This document shows, in pieces, positions 55,994-64,000 of a stretch of DNA of 64,000 nucleotides (the stretch's first letter is position 1; the number at the start of each line of letters is the position of its first letter). The stretch lies in contig CAVWTD010000004.1 in the NCBI GenBank assembly GCA_963757915.1, positions 62,001 through 126,000 of the forward strand, in the 5' to 3' direction. A program made the translations under genes and the position numbers. The notes under the pieces were generated by a model, which saw only the letters and a list, made by a program, of their open reading frames with translations, ran no database searches and had not been told where the DNA came from. The DNA is from SbD1 sp963757915 (GTDB lineage: Bacteria > Desulfobacterota > Syntrophobacteria > Syntrophobacterales > Syntrophobacteraceae).

Positions 55994-58123
55994 ATGAAGA
56001 CTGACTTCGAGAATGTAAGAGTAGAAGTTCAGAATGGCGTGGCAGTGCTTTTCATGAACAATCCCCCGGTAAACCAGCTCTCGGAGCATTTCGTGATGGA
56101 GCTGGCCGAGGCTATTTCCGGCGGCTTCCAGGACCCGGACGTCAAGGCCGTCGTGCTTACGGGCAGCGGGAAAAACTTCATAGCAGGCGCGGATCTCAAA
56201 GAGATTTACAAAGTGAAGGAAAAAGAGCGCCTGGCGCCCAAAGTAAATTCCATGTCCGGCTTTCTCAACCAGATCGAGATGGGCCCCAAGCCTGTGATAG
56301 CAGCCATCAATGGTAATGCGCTCGGAGGAGGGCTCGAAATCGCAATGGCATGTCATTACAGGGTCGCTGCCAAAGGCGTTCAACTGGGGCAACCGGAGGT
56401 TCAGGTCGGGCTTATTCCGGGTGCTGGAGGCACTCAGCGCCTGCCTCGGCTCATTGGGCTTCCCAACGCGTTGGAGATGATGACCGTCGGAAAACCAATC
56501 GATGCTGAAAAGGGCCTGTCCAGACGGCTGATCGATGAGATGGTGGACGCGGAGGGCCTCGTGCCGGCTGCCCTGACGGCAGCGAAAAAATTTATCTCAG
56601 GCGCAATCTCGCTCGAGAGCAGGCGAACCCGCAACAGGCACAATCGGCTTCCAAGCGCGGCCGAGCTAAAGGCGATGGCGAACGGCGCCAAGTTCATGGC
56701 CATGTCGAAAGCCAAAGGATACCTGGCGCCATTCAAAGTGATCGAAGCCATAGAAAAGGGCCTGTCGTTCGACATGGAAGCCGATATCCGTCAAGAGGGC
56801 GATCTGTTTTGCGATTGTGCGGTTTCAGATGTGGCCAAGAACCTGATCGGCATATTCCTGAATACCAGGGCCGCCGGACGGCTTCCACGAATTGAGGGCC
56901 TTAAACCGGCCCCGATCAAAAAGGTGGTGATGCTGGGCGGCGGAGTCATGGGGTCGGGGATCGTGAGCGTTTTGCTTAGAGGGGGCTTCGATACGACTCT
57001 GTGGGACATCAACCAGGAGGCTTTGGATAGAGGCATCGCTTCGGTCAGGAAAACCTTCGACTACCCCATCAAGCAGAAAAAGATGACCCAGGCCGATCTG
57101 GAGTCAATGCTGGACAAGCAATTTAAAACGACCACGTTGCTGGAGGACGCCAAAGACGCGGACCTGGTGATCGAGGCCGTGCTCGAGGAGATGAACGTCA
57201 AGCAGGGGGTGTGGAAAAAGCTCGATGAGATCTGCCGGCCCGAAACAATATTTGCCACCAATACTTCAGCCTTGCCGATTACCGAAATGGCTACAGTGCT
57301 CAAAGATCCGGGGCGAATGATCGGCCTGCACTTCTTTAATCCGGCCCACCGCATGCAGCTCCTTGAGATCATTTGTGCGCAGAAGACTTCCGACCAGACT
57401 CTGGCGACATCGGTGTCCTTTGCGCGCGCCATCAGGAAAATACCCATCGTAGTCAATGATTCGCCGGGTTTTTACGTTTCGAGGCAGTTTGGAGGTCTTT
57501 TTGGCGCGTCAGTGTATTTGGTGGCGGACGGCGTGGACGGAAATCAAGTGGAAAGGGTAATGAAGGACTTCGGCATGCCCATGGGCCCCGCCGAGCTTTC
57601 CGATCTGACGGGTATCGACATCAACTACCGCGTAAACCAGACTTTTGAGAAAAGACTCGGTGACAGATACAAGATCCACCCGCTTACCGAGCTTATCTAT
57701 CAAACGGGTTGCTACGGAAGAAAAACCGGTGCGGGTTACATGGATTACAGCGGCGACAAACCTGTACCCAACAAGAAGGTTGTCGACGTCGTACAAAACT
57801 ATCTAAGCGCCAACGGTGTATCGCCCAGGAAGGTCTCCAACCAGGAGATAGTCGACGCTATGCTCGCCCTCGGAATAAATGAGGCTGCGCTCATGATCGA
57901 ACAAGGGGTTTGCGACAGGCCGCAAGACATGGATCTGGCCATGATCTACGGCGCCGGATTTCCTCCGTACAGGGGCGGTATATTGCGCTATGCAGACAAA
58001 TGGGGCCTCGCCAACGTGTACGGCAAGCTGGTTGAGCTCGAGAAGCAGTACGGGGCGCGGTTCCAACCCGCAACTCTCCTGAAAGAGATGGCCGAATCCG
58101 GTAAGACCTTTTACCCAGCATAA
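55994..58123 (+). CDS. Enoyl-CoA hydratase/3-hydroxyacyl-CoA dehydrogenase, fused
   Basis: 709 residues. N-terminal crotonase (LTGSGKNFIAGADLKEIY; NGNALGGGLEIAMACHYRVA; GQPEVQVGLIPGAGGTQRLP) forms the oxyanion hole; the C-terminal part is an NAD-dependent 3-hydroxyacyl-CoA dehydrogenase (VVMLGGGVMGSGIVSVLLRG; catalytic His in IGLHFFNPAHRMQLLEI; SPGFYVSRQF). FadB/FadJ arrangement. AAAGGAG precedes the ATG. First of the catabolic operon; the acyl-CoA dehydrogenase gene follows after 11 bp. Confidence 0.93.
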   Translation: MKTDFENVRVEVQNGVAVLFMNNPPVNQLSEHFVMELAEAISGGFQDPDVKAVVLTGSGKNFIAGADLKEIYKVKEKERLAPKVNSMSGFLNQIEMGPKPVIAAINGNALGGGLEIAMACHYRVAAKGVQLGQPEVQVGLIPGAGGTQRLPRLIGLPNALEMMTVGKPIDAEKGLSRRLIDEMVDAEGLVPAALTAAKKFISGAISLESRRTRNRHNRLPSAAELKAMANGAKFMAMSKAKGYLAPFKVIEAIEKGLSFDMEADIRQEGDLFCDCAVSDVAKNLIGIFLNTRAAGRLPRIEGLKPAPIKKVVMLGGGVMGSGIVSVLLRGGFDTTLWDINQEALDRGIASVRKTFDYPIKQKKMTQADLESMLDKQFKTTTLLEDAKDADLVIEAVLEEMNVKQGVWKKLDEICRPETIFATNTSALPITEMATVLKDPGRMIGLHFFNPAHRMQLLEIICAQKTSDQTLATSVSFARAIRKIPIVVNDSPGFYVSRQFGGLFGASVYLVADGVDGNQVERVMKDFGMPMGPAELSDLTGIDINYRVNQTFEKRLGDRYKIHPLTELIYQTGCYGRKTGAGYMDYSGDKPVPNKKVVDVVQNYLSANGVSPRKVSNQEIVDAMLALGINEAALMIEQGVCDRPQDMDLAMIYGAGFPPYRGGILRYADKWGLANVYGKLVELEKQYGARFQPATLLKEMAESGKTFYPA

Positions 58124-58134
58124 CGGAGGACCCT

Positions 58135-59940
58135 ATGGCGGGAAAATTTGTCAGTAAACGGAATCTGGATTTCCTGCTTTACGAGGTGCACGGAGTCGAG
58201 CGGCTGTCTCAATTACCTTATTTTGAGGACCATACTCGTGAGACCTACAACCTTGTGATGGATACGGCTCTGAAATTGGCTCGCAACTTAATGTATCCAT
58301 ACTTGCGGGAAATGGATGAAAAGGCCCCGGTGCTGGAAGATGGGCAAGTGAAGGTCCACCCCATGGTCAAGACCATGATGAAGGAATGGGGAGAGGGGGG
58401 ATGGATCTCTTCGGCCATGCCGTACGAGGTGGGCGGCCAGCAACTGCCTGTCACCGTGCACGCGGCCTGCAACTACGTATTTGCAGCCGCTAATTTCTCC
58501 GCCACCGGTTATCCGAGTTTGACGACAGGAGCTGCGCACCTGATTCTCTCTTACGGAACCAATGAGCTGACAGAAACCTACATCCCACGGATGCTGGCAG
58601 GCGAGTGGCAGGGGACAATGGCCCTTACGGAGCCGCAAGCCGGCAGTTCTCTTTCAGACATCAGTACCCGGGCGGAACCCACGGACCAGGGGTATTACAA
58701 GATCCGGGGGCAAAAGATATTCATCTCCGCCGGCGACCACGATGGTGTGGAAAATGTCGTCCACATGATGCTTGCCAAAATCAAGGGGGCTCCGCCCGGC
58801 GTCAAGGGTATTTCACTCTTCCTGGTTCCCAAAAAAAGGCTCAAGAGCGACGGAACCCTCGAATCCAACGACGTGACCGTGGCTGCGGTCTATCACAAAC
58901 TGGGCTATCGAGGGTGTCCGATTACTCAGCTCAGTCTGGGGGAAAACGATGACTGTCGAGGGTATCTTGTTGGCGAACCGCACAAAGGTCTCTCGTACAT
59001 GTTTCAGATGATGAATGAGGCACGCATAGCCGTGGGCATGCAAGCCACAGCCATTGCTTCGGCAGCCTACTACGCGTCGCTGGAATATGCCAGGGAGAGG
59101 CCCCAGGGCCGTAAGCCGTTAAGCAAGGACCCGACGCTTCCGCAGATCCCCATCATTGAACACGCGGATATCAGGAGAATGCTCCTCTTTCAAAGGGCAG
59201 TGACGGAGGGTTCCCTGTCGGTTATTCTTCAGTGCGCCATGTACGCTGATCTGACTAAGACGGAAGATGCGGAGAAAAAAGACCGGTACGCGCTCTTGGT
59301 TGATCTGCTGACCCCTGTTGCGAAGAGTTATCCATCGGAAAATGGAATTATGGCGGTAAGCCAGGGGCTCCAGATACTCGGGGGTTACGGATACTGCCAG
59401 GAATTCCCTCTGGAGCAATACTACCGCGACATCAGGATACATGCTATTCACGAGGGCACTACCGGGATCCAGGCTATGGACCTGCTCGGGCGTAAGGTGG
59501 TCATGAAGAACGGCCAGGCCTTGCGGCTCTACTTCGAAGAAGTGCAGGCCACCATGAAGGATGCCAGGGCAAGCGAGGCGCTTAGGCCGTATGCGGAGCG
59601 GCTAAAGGAAGCCCTGGAGAAACTCCAGAGTGTCACCATGCACCTGGTGCAATTTGCCCTGCGGGGCGAGGTGGAAGAGTTCCTCGCAGATGCAACGCTC
59701 TACCTGGAATTCTTCGGAATTATTGTCATTGCCTGGCAGTGGCTGATCCAGGGTATCGCGGCCCAGAAGGCATTGGAGACGGACTGCTCTGCTCTGGACA
59801 GACGCTTTTATCAGGGCAAGCTGCATACCATGCGGTACTTTTTCCACTACGAGGTGCCTAAGATTCAGGGGCTGGCAGCCAGGCTTATGGAGGCTGACGG
59901 ACTGACGGTAAAGATGAGTGGAGAAGTCTTCGACGACTGA
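58135..59940 (+). CDS. Acyl-CoA dehydrogenase (long form)
   Basis: 601 residues, FAD acyl-CoA dehydrogenase of the long FadE-related type: MALTEPQAGSSLSDISTRAE and ALTEPQAGS-like substrate loop, KIFISAGDHDG, LGYRGCPITQLSLGEND, and the C-terminal catalytic region LGGYGYCQEFPLEQYYRDIR then IHAIHEGTTGIQAMDLLGRK. GGAGG precedes the ATG. In a strict order hydratase-DH, ACAD, thiolase this is a full beta-oxidation set. Confidence 0.93.
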   Translation: MAGKFVSKRNLDFLLYEVHGVERLSQLPYFEDHTRETYNLVMDTALKLARNLMYPYLREMDEKAPVLEDGQVKVHPMVKTMMKEWGEGGWISSAMPYEVGGQQLPVTVHAACNYVFAAANFSATGYPSLTTGAAHLILSYGTNELTETYIPRMLAGEWQGTMALTEPQAGSSLSDISTRAEPTDQGYYKIRGQKIFISAGDHDGVENVVHMMLAKIKGAPPGVKGISLFLVPKKRLKSDGTLESNDVTVAAVYHKLGYRGCPITQLSLGENDDCRGYLVGEPHKGLSYMFQMMNEARIAVGMQATAIASAAYYASLEYARERPQGRKPLSKDPTLPQIPIIEHADIRRMLLFQRAVTEGSLSVILQCAMYADLTKTEDAEKKDRYALLVDLLTPVAKSYPSENGIMAVSQGLQILGGYGYCQEFPLEQYYRDIRIHAIHEGTTGIQAMDLLGRKVVMKNGQALRLYFEEVQATMKDARASEALRPYAERLKEALEKLQSVTMHLVQFALRGEVEEFLADATLYLEFFGIIVIAWQWLIQGIAAQKALETDCSALDRRFYQGKLHTMRYFFHYEVPKIQGLAARLMEADGLTVKMSGEVFDD

Positions 59941-59965
59941 CCTGAACCATAAAGGAGAGACGCAA

Positions 59966-61165
59966 ATGAGAGAAGTAGTCATTGCAGGATACCTCAGAAC
60001 CGCTCAATCACGTTGCCGGCCCAAAGAGCCTGCAAGAGACGTGTTTGGCAAAATGAGGGCCGATGAGCTGTTGGCCAAATTACTCCCCGAACTGGCCAAG
60101 AGAACAGGAATCAAACCCGAGGAAATCGACGATTTCATCGTAGGGTGCGCCCTAGCTGTTGGAGAACAATGGTCCTACGGAGGCCGTTTACCGATTTTTT
60201 TGGCCAACTTCCCCAAAACCGTCTCAGCCAAATTCGTAGACCAGCAGTGCGGTTCTTCCATGGCCGCCATTCATGTGGGTTTTCTGGAAGTTGCCAGCAA
60301 CAACGCGGACATCGTCATGGTGGGAGGAATGGAGCACATGACGAGGGTACCCATGGGGCTATCAACGACAGAGGGTGGATTGATCGCTCCGAACCTTGCC
60401 CTGTTCTCGGCCCCGGATTACTTGCACTGGGACATGATGACAACCATGAACATGGGGCTTACCGCTCAAAAGCTGCTCGCTCGATCCGGCCTGACCAGGG
60501 AAGATATGGATAAATGGTCTCTGAGGTCTCATCAACTGGCCGCAAAGGCCCAGTCAGAGGGTTTCTTTGATGGTGAGATACTGCCCGTTGAGGCGGTGCA
60601 GGCAGACGGCTCCGTCATTACCGTGAAAACGGACCAGGCGGTGCGAGCGGACACGACGCTCGAAGATCTGGCAAAACTGGCTCCGGCTTACAGGAAAGAC
60701 CACCAGATCACCGCAGGGAATTCATCGCCCCTCAACGCGGCGGCCTCATCAATGATATTGATGTCCAAGGAGACTGCACAGGCAAAAGGAATCAAGCCTC
60801 TGGCCACCATAAAGTCCATCGGGTTCGCGGGCGTGGACCCCACCATCATGGGCGCGGGACCCGTGCCCGCCAGCCAAAAAGCCCTTCAAAAGGCGGGGCT
60901 GCAAGCCAAAGACGTGGATTACTGGGAGATCAACGAGGCATTCTCCATTGTAGCTCTTAACTGCATCAAGGAACTGGGGCTCGATCCGGATAAGGTCAAT
61001 GTGATGGGCGGCGCAGTCGCCATTGGGCATGCCCTTGGAGCCACCGGTATTCGACTCGTGGGAACTCTGGCCCGCGTACTGGAGAAGAAGGGCGGACGCT
61101 ATGGATGCGCTAACGCCTGTGTGGGCGGAGGCCAGGGCGTGGCCACGATCATAGAGAGATCTTAA
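59966..61165 (+). CDS. Acetyl-CoA acyltransferase (thiolase)
   Basis: 399 residues from the ATG at 59966 (AAAGGAG; the earlier frame start overlaps the ACAD gene). Catalytic Cys95 in KFVDQQCGSSMAAIHVG, the AIGHALGATGIRLVGTLARV His motif and the second Cys in ANACVGGGQGVATIIE. Performs the thiolytic cleavage that completes beta-oxidation. Slightly overlapping in position with the ACAD stop (25-bp gap). Confidence 0.93.
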   Translation: MREVVIAGYLRTAQSRCRPKEPARDVFGKMRADELLAKLLPELAKRTGIKPEEIDDFIVGCALAVGEQWSYGGRLPIFLANFPKTVSAKFVDQQCGSSMAAIHVGFLEVASNNADIVMVGGMEHMTRVPMGLSTTEGGLIAPNLALFSAPDYLHWDMMTTMNMGLTAQKLLARSGLTREDMDKWSLRSHQLAAKAQSEGFFDGEILPVEAVQADGSVITVKTDQAVRADTTLEDLAKLAPAYRKDHQITAGNSSPLNAAASSMILMSKETAQAKGIKPLATIKSIGFAGVDPTIMGAGPVPASQKALQKAGLQAKDVDYWEINEAFSIVALNCIKELGLDPDKVNVMGGAVAIGHALGATGIRLVGTLARVLEKKGGRYGCANACVGGGQGVATIIERS

Positions 61166-61189
61166 TTACCAGATCTGTCAGGAGGCAAA

Positions 61190-62689
61190 ATGAGAACGAA
61201 GGAACAGCACATCCAAAGTCTGGCCAAGATGAAACGTAACGTCTATTTCAACGGCAGTCTCATCGACCGCACGGACGAAATACAGGCGGCATGCCTCGAT
61301 ACCATAGGGACCACGTACGATGAGGCGGCCAAGCCGGAGCATCAAGACTTGTTGACGGCGATCTCTCATCTCACGGGTGAGAGGATCAACCGTTTTACTC
61401 ACGTTCACCAGAACACCGACGACCTGCACAAAAAGCAGGACATGACCCGCCAGCTATGCCACAAGGTAGGCGGCTGCATCCAGCGCTGCATGGGGTGCGA
61501 CGCCACTAACGCCATTTACAACGTTTCGTACGAAGCGGACAAGGTCAACAGCGGCGCCACCGAGTACCATGAGAACTTCAAGAAGTGGCTGATGCGTTTT
61601 CAGACCGAGGACTTGATTGGCTGTGCCGCTCAGACGGACGTCAAGGGCGACAGGTTGCTGCGGCCTGCCGAGCAGCCGAATCCGGACGCCTATGTGCGTA
61701 TCAAAGAGAGGCTCAAGGACGGCATAGTGGTCAGCGGATGCAAGGTGCACATCTCAGAGGCTTCCGTGGCGGACGAGGTGCTGGTGGTTCCGACCAGGGC
61801 ATTGCGCCCCGAAGATAAAGACTACGCCTTGGCCTTTGCCGTTCCCGGAGACTGGGACGGGCTGAAGCAGGTAATGACCGCTCATAACCTCAGGCCCAGA
61901 GAATACTTCAAGCGAGGGTTCATGCAAGGCGCCACGGATTCCTATATGATTTTTGACGACTGCTTTGTTCCGTGGGAAAGGGTGTTCATGGCGGGTGAAT
62001 GGCAACACGGAGGGGTGTTGGCTCTCCTTTTCGCTCTGTTTCACCGGCATTCGTATTCGGGTTGTAAGCCGGCCATCGGCGATCTGCTCTTAGGCACTGC
62101 GGCCCTGGCAGCCGAGGTTAACAACGTTCATAAGGCATCCCATGTCAGGGAGAAGCTGGCCGAGATCATCATGACCACAGAGTTGGGTTATGCTGCCGGA
62201 TACACGGCTTCCGACCTGGGCAAACCCGAAGTTTACATACCGGGCATCGGTCTTGTCCCCTATGGACCCGGGTCCTATATTCCGAATTCGATTTATTGCA
62301 ACGTGGGCCGATGCCTGTCGGGTGAGGCTGTTTACAGGGAAGCAGAGATCCTGTGCGACATCGCAGGAGGAGTAGTCGCCACTTTCCCCCACGAGAAGGA
62401 CTTCATGAACCCCGAGACCAAAGACCTGCTCCTCAAATATACCCAGCGCAACCAAAAAATCTCGGCGGAAGATCAAGCCCAGTTCTGGCGGTACCTGGGC
62501 GACATACTATGCTCGGCCACCGGCGGCATAAGCAAAGTGGGCAACTACCATGGCGGCGGCTCACCGATTATGGAGCAGATCGCCATCACCAGCCAGTATG
62601 ACATCGAGTCCAGGAAGAAGCTGGTAAGGTACATTGCCGGCATGAGCGGTGGGGACAGGGAGGCCTTAAACAAGCAGGTGAAAAAATAA
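61190..62689 (+). CDS. 4-hydroxybutyryl-CoA dehydratase-type FAD/Fe-S protein
   Basis: 499 residues of the 4-hydroxyphenylacetate-3-hydroxylase / 4-hydroxybutyryl-CoA dehydratase family. The four [4Fe-4S] ligands of the dehydratase are all present in the right spacing: Cys96-x3-Cys100 (GCIQRCMGC) and His285-x6-Cys292 (HRHSYSGC), equivalent to C99/C103/H292/C299 of the Clostridium enzyme. So it should be a Fe-S/FAD radical dehydratase or vinylacetyl-CoA isomerase rather than a flavin hydroxylase. AGGAGG precedes the ATG. Operon with thiolase; implies 4-hydroxybutyrate or crotonyl/vinylacetyl-CoA as substrates. Confidence 0.88.
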   Translation: MRTKEQHIQSLAKMKRNVYFNGSLIDRTDEIQAACLDTIGTTYDEAAKPEHQDLLTAISHLTGERINRFTHVHQNTDDLHKKQDMTRQLCHKVGGCIQRCMGCDATNAIYNVSYEADKVNSGATEYHENFKKWLMRFQTEDLIGCAAQTDVKGDRLLRPAEQPNPDAYVRIKERLKDGIVVSGCKVHISEASVADEVLVVPTRALRPEDKDYALAFAVPGDWDGLKQVMTAHNLRPREYFKRGFMQGATDSYMIFDDCFVPWERVFMAGEWQHGGVLALLFALFHRHSYSGCKPAIGDLLLGTAALAAEVNNVHKASHVREKLAEIIMTTELGYAAGYTASDLGKPEVYIPGIGLVPYGPGSYIPNSIYCNVGRCLSGEAVYREAEILCDIAGGVVATFPHEKDFMNPETKDLLLKYTQRNQKISAEDQAQFWRYLGDILCSATGGISKVGNYHGGGSPIMEQIAITSQYDIESRKKLVRYIAGMSGGDREALNKQVKK

Positions 62690-62693
62690 GTAG

Positions 62694-62721
62694 GGTGGGC
62701 AAAAGCGGAGCGTTGCCCACC
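62694..62721 (+). terminator. Hairpin after the dehydratase gene
   Basis: Perfect 9-bp stem GGTGGGCAA / TTGCCCACC with a 10-nt loop, 5 nt after the stop codon. No U-run, so either a mRNA-stabilising hairpin or a terminator of the catabolic operon. Confidence 0.5.
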
Positions 62722-62772
62722 GAGTCTAAAGTTCATAACATAATTCAAGCCTGGGAATTGAGCCAACGCCTA

Positions 62773-62882
62773 CGTCACCCCGGCGAAGCCTGCCCCGGCA
62801 GTGTCTAGTCCGAAGGCCGGGGTCCAGAAGTGACTGAAATTTATTAAAAATACTGGATTCCGGCCTTCGCCGGAATGACGGC
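62773..62882 (+). repeat. Dispersed palindromic intergenic repeat, copy
   Basis: CGTCACCCCGGCGAAGCCTG ... CTGGATTCCGGCCTTCGCCG-GAATGACGG; same family as 7779-7920, with the shared internal AGTGTCTAGTCCG. Confidence 0.8.
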
Positions 62883-62951
62883 CTAAGTACTCGGGACTTA
62901 TGCAGTGGATCTCTAACTCAGACCACCAGTGTTGGACGCAGGATCGTGAAA

Positions 62952-63749
62952 ATGGGAAATAACCGTCGTATCGAGGGGAAAGTCGCCGTCATCACAGGGG
63001 CCGCCAGCGGCATCGGCCGCGCCACGGCAATTCTCTTCGCCAGGGAAGGCGCCAGGCTTGTTCTGGCCGATTGGCATGAAAAAGGACTAAGGGAGACGCT
63101 GGACATTGTCCTGAAAGAGGGTGGAGAGGCGGTCGCACAGAGAACGAATGTGGCCGTTGAGGAAGAGGTCAAAAAACTGATCGAGGCGGCGCTCCGAAAC
63201 TACGCGGTCATCGATATTGTCTGCAACAATGCGGGAATCACAGGACAGTTGGCGCCTTTGGGAGAGCAAAACGGGGAAGACTGGCTCAAAGTTTATGGGG
63301 TAAATGTTCTAGGCGCCGTATTTACCACGAAATACGCGGCCGGGCACATGCAGGAGCGCAAAACAGGGGCCATAGTGAATACGGCTTCAGTGGCCGGGGT
63401 CCGCTCCGGGGCAGGAGGCAACGCCTATAGCGCAAGCAAAGCGGCCCTTATTAATTTCACCCAGACTTCAGCTTGCGACCTCGGCGCATACGACATCCGA
63501 GTTAATGCAGTCTGTCCCGGTTTGATAGAAACAGGCATGACCAAGCCCGTATTCGATCTGGCCCGGGCAAAAGGGAAGGTTGATAAACTGGGCAGCCGCT
63601 GCGAGTTGCGGCGCTACGGGCGACCGGAAGAAGTGGCCGCAGCGATTCTTTTTCTGGCAAGTGATGAAGCAAGCTATATCACGGGTCAAGCTCTTCCGGT
63701 TGACGGCGGCAACACGGCCTCACTCAACTTACCGGGCATGAAGTTCTGA
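62952..63749 (+). CDS. SDR family oxidoreductase
   Basis: 265 residues from ATG 62952. Classical short-chain dehydrogenase: TGAASGIGRATAIL (Rossmann), NNAGITG, catalytic NTASVAGVRSGAGGNAYSASKA (Ser-Tyr-Lys), then a C-terminal YITGQALPVDGGNT. Probably acts on a 3-hydroxyacyl-CoA or alcohol of the same pathway (context). No strong ribosome site; the preceding repeat may separate it from the operon. Confidence 0.9.
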   Translation: MGNNRRIEGKVAVITGAASGIGRATAILFAREGARLVLADWHEKGLRETLDIVLKEGGEAVAQRTNVAVEEEVKKLIEAALRNYAVIDIVCNNAGITGQLAPLGEQNGEDWLKVYGVNVLGAVFTTKYAAGHMQERKTGAIVNTASVAGVRSGAGGNAYSASKAALINFTQTSACDLGAYDIRVNAVCPGLIETGMTKPVFDLARAKGKVDKLGSRCELRRYGRPEEVAAAILFLASDEASYITGQALPVDGGNTASLNLPGMKF

Positions 63750-63751
63750 TA

Positions 63752-64000
63752 TCATTCGATTCTGAACAAGGATTCGTCGAACTCCGGCTTGCCTTCGTAT
63801 CGCTTCATGTAAATTCCCGCTATTTTGTCTCTGGCCTGCAGGATTTCGGGACTTACATCAATCCCCGCCTGGCGCAACGCTTTGACGACCGCTTCAGGGG
63901 CCGGAGGGCACGTTTTGACCGCGATCATGTTTTTGAGGTCAGGATTGTTCTTATTCGCCACATACATGCACTTGCCCAAAAGGATTGTGTTTTTCCGGCC
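63752..64000 (-). CDS. Probable DUF362 protein, C-terminal part
   Basis: Minus-strand frame open to the right edge: RKNTILLGKCMYVANKNNPD then LKNMIAVKTCPPAPEAVVKA, ending ...YEGKPEFDESLFRIE. ILLGKCM...NNPDLKNMIAVKTCPP resembles the C-terminal cysteine segment of DUF362 domain proteins. Partial; converges with the SDR gene (2-bp gap). Confidence 0.5.
   Translation of the reverse strand, partial: GRKNTILLGKCMYVANKNNPDLKNMIAVKTCPPAPEAVVKALRQAGIDVSPEILQARDKIAGIYMKRYEGKPEFDESLFRIE

Overview
The window looks like a chromosomal segment of an anaerobic Desulfobacterota (former Deltaproteobacteria) bacterium. This is inferred from gene content, not from a marker gene: a corrinoid-activating ASKHA/ferredoxin protein, a sulfide:quinone-oxidoreductase-like protein with a DUF1641 partner, a bacterial archaemetzincin, a MucR-type regulator and a CoA-thioester oxidation cluster containing a 4-hydroxybutyryl-CoA dehydratase-type protein. 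I see no rRNA, intact tRNA or CRISPR array.

Layout. 0-3.2 kb: a branched-chain-type ABC importer (ATPase cut by the window edge, periplasmic binding protein) with a cysteine hydrolase and a broken GntR regulator. 3.4-16.6 kb: DUF1641/SQR-like operon with a good sigma70-type promoter, archaemetzincin, DedA + UppP (undecaprenyl-phosphate recycling), a nucleoside deoxyribosyltransferase, a UvrD-type helicase, a MucR regulator and a two-domain methyltransferase. 16.6-34 kb: housekeeping genes (corrinoid activator, alr, a 1,000-residue membrane protein, panC, MFS transporter, ppiD, YhaM-like HD nuclease, holB, ricT, metG). Most of these are split by single-base frameshifts although several are normally essential, which points to base-calling or assembly errors rather than decay.

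34-51 kb is an accessory region: a Phd/ParE toxin-antitoxin pair, a phage-type DUF5681 gene, then an AT-richer three-gene cassette (36.8-41.9 kb) whose architecture is that of the Detocs anti-phage two-component system: a giant GHKL-ATPase sensor (DtcA), a stand-alone receiver (DtcB) and a receiver fused to a nucleoside phosphorylase (DtcC, an ATP-cleaving effector in the characterised system). The genes overlap by 4 bp at both junctions once one frameshift in dtcB is corrected. Next come a four-gene tyrosine-recombinase mobile element, one recombinase of which has a duplicated DNA-binding domain, and a graveyard of toxin-antitoxin modules (MazF with a tandemly duplicated tail, PIN remnant, DUF6516 pair, second MazF pair, BrnA with an internally deleted BrnT, orphan HicB). 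Unusual dispersed repeats and period-7 short tandem repeats are interspersed.

51.8-64 kb is a well-preserved catabolic locus. A chalcone-isomerase-like secreted protein, a MaoC hydratase and a nitronate monooxygenase-type flavoprotein lie divergently from a double-TetR regulator. The regulator precedes a run of beta-oxidation genes on the same strand: hydratase/3-hydroxyacyl-CoA dehydrogenase, acyl-CoA dehydrogenase, thiolase, 4-hydroxybutyryl-CoA dehydratase-type protein and an SDR dehydrogenase. The window ends inside a probable DUF362 gene.
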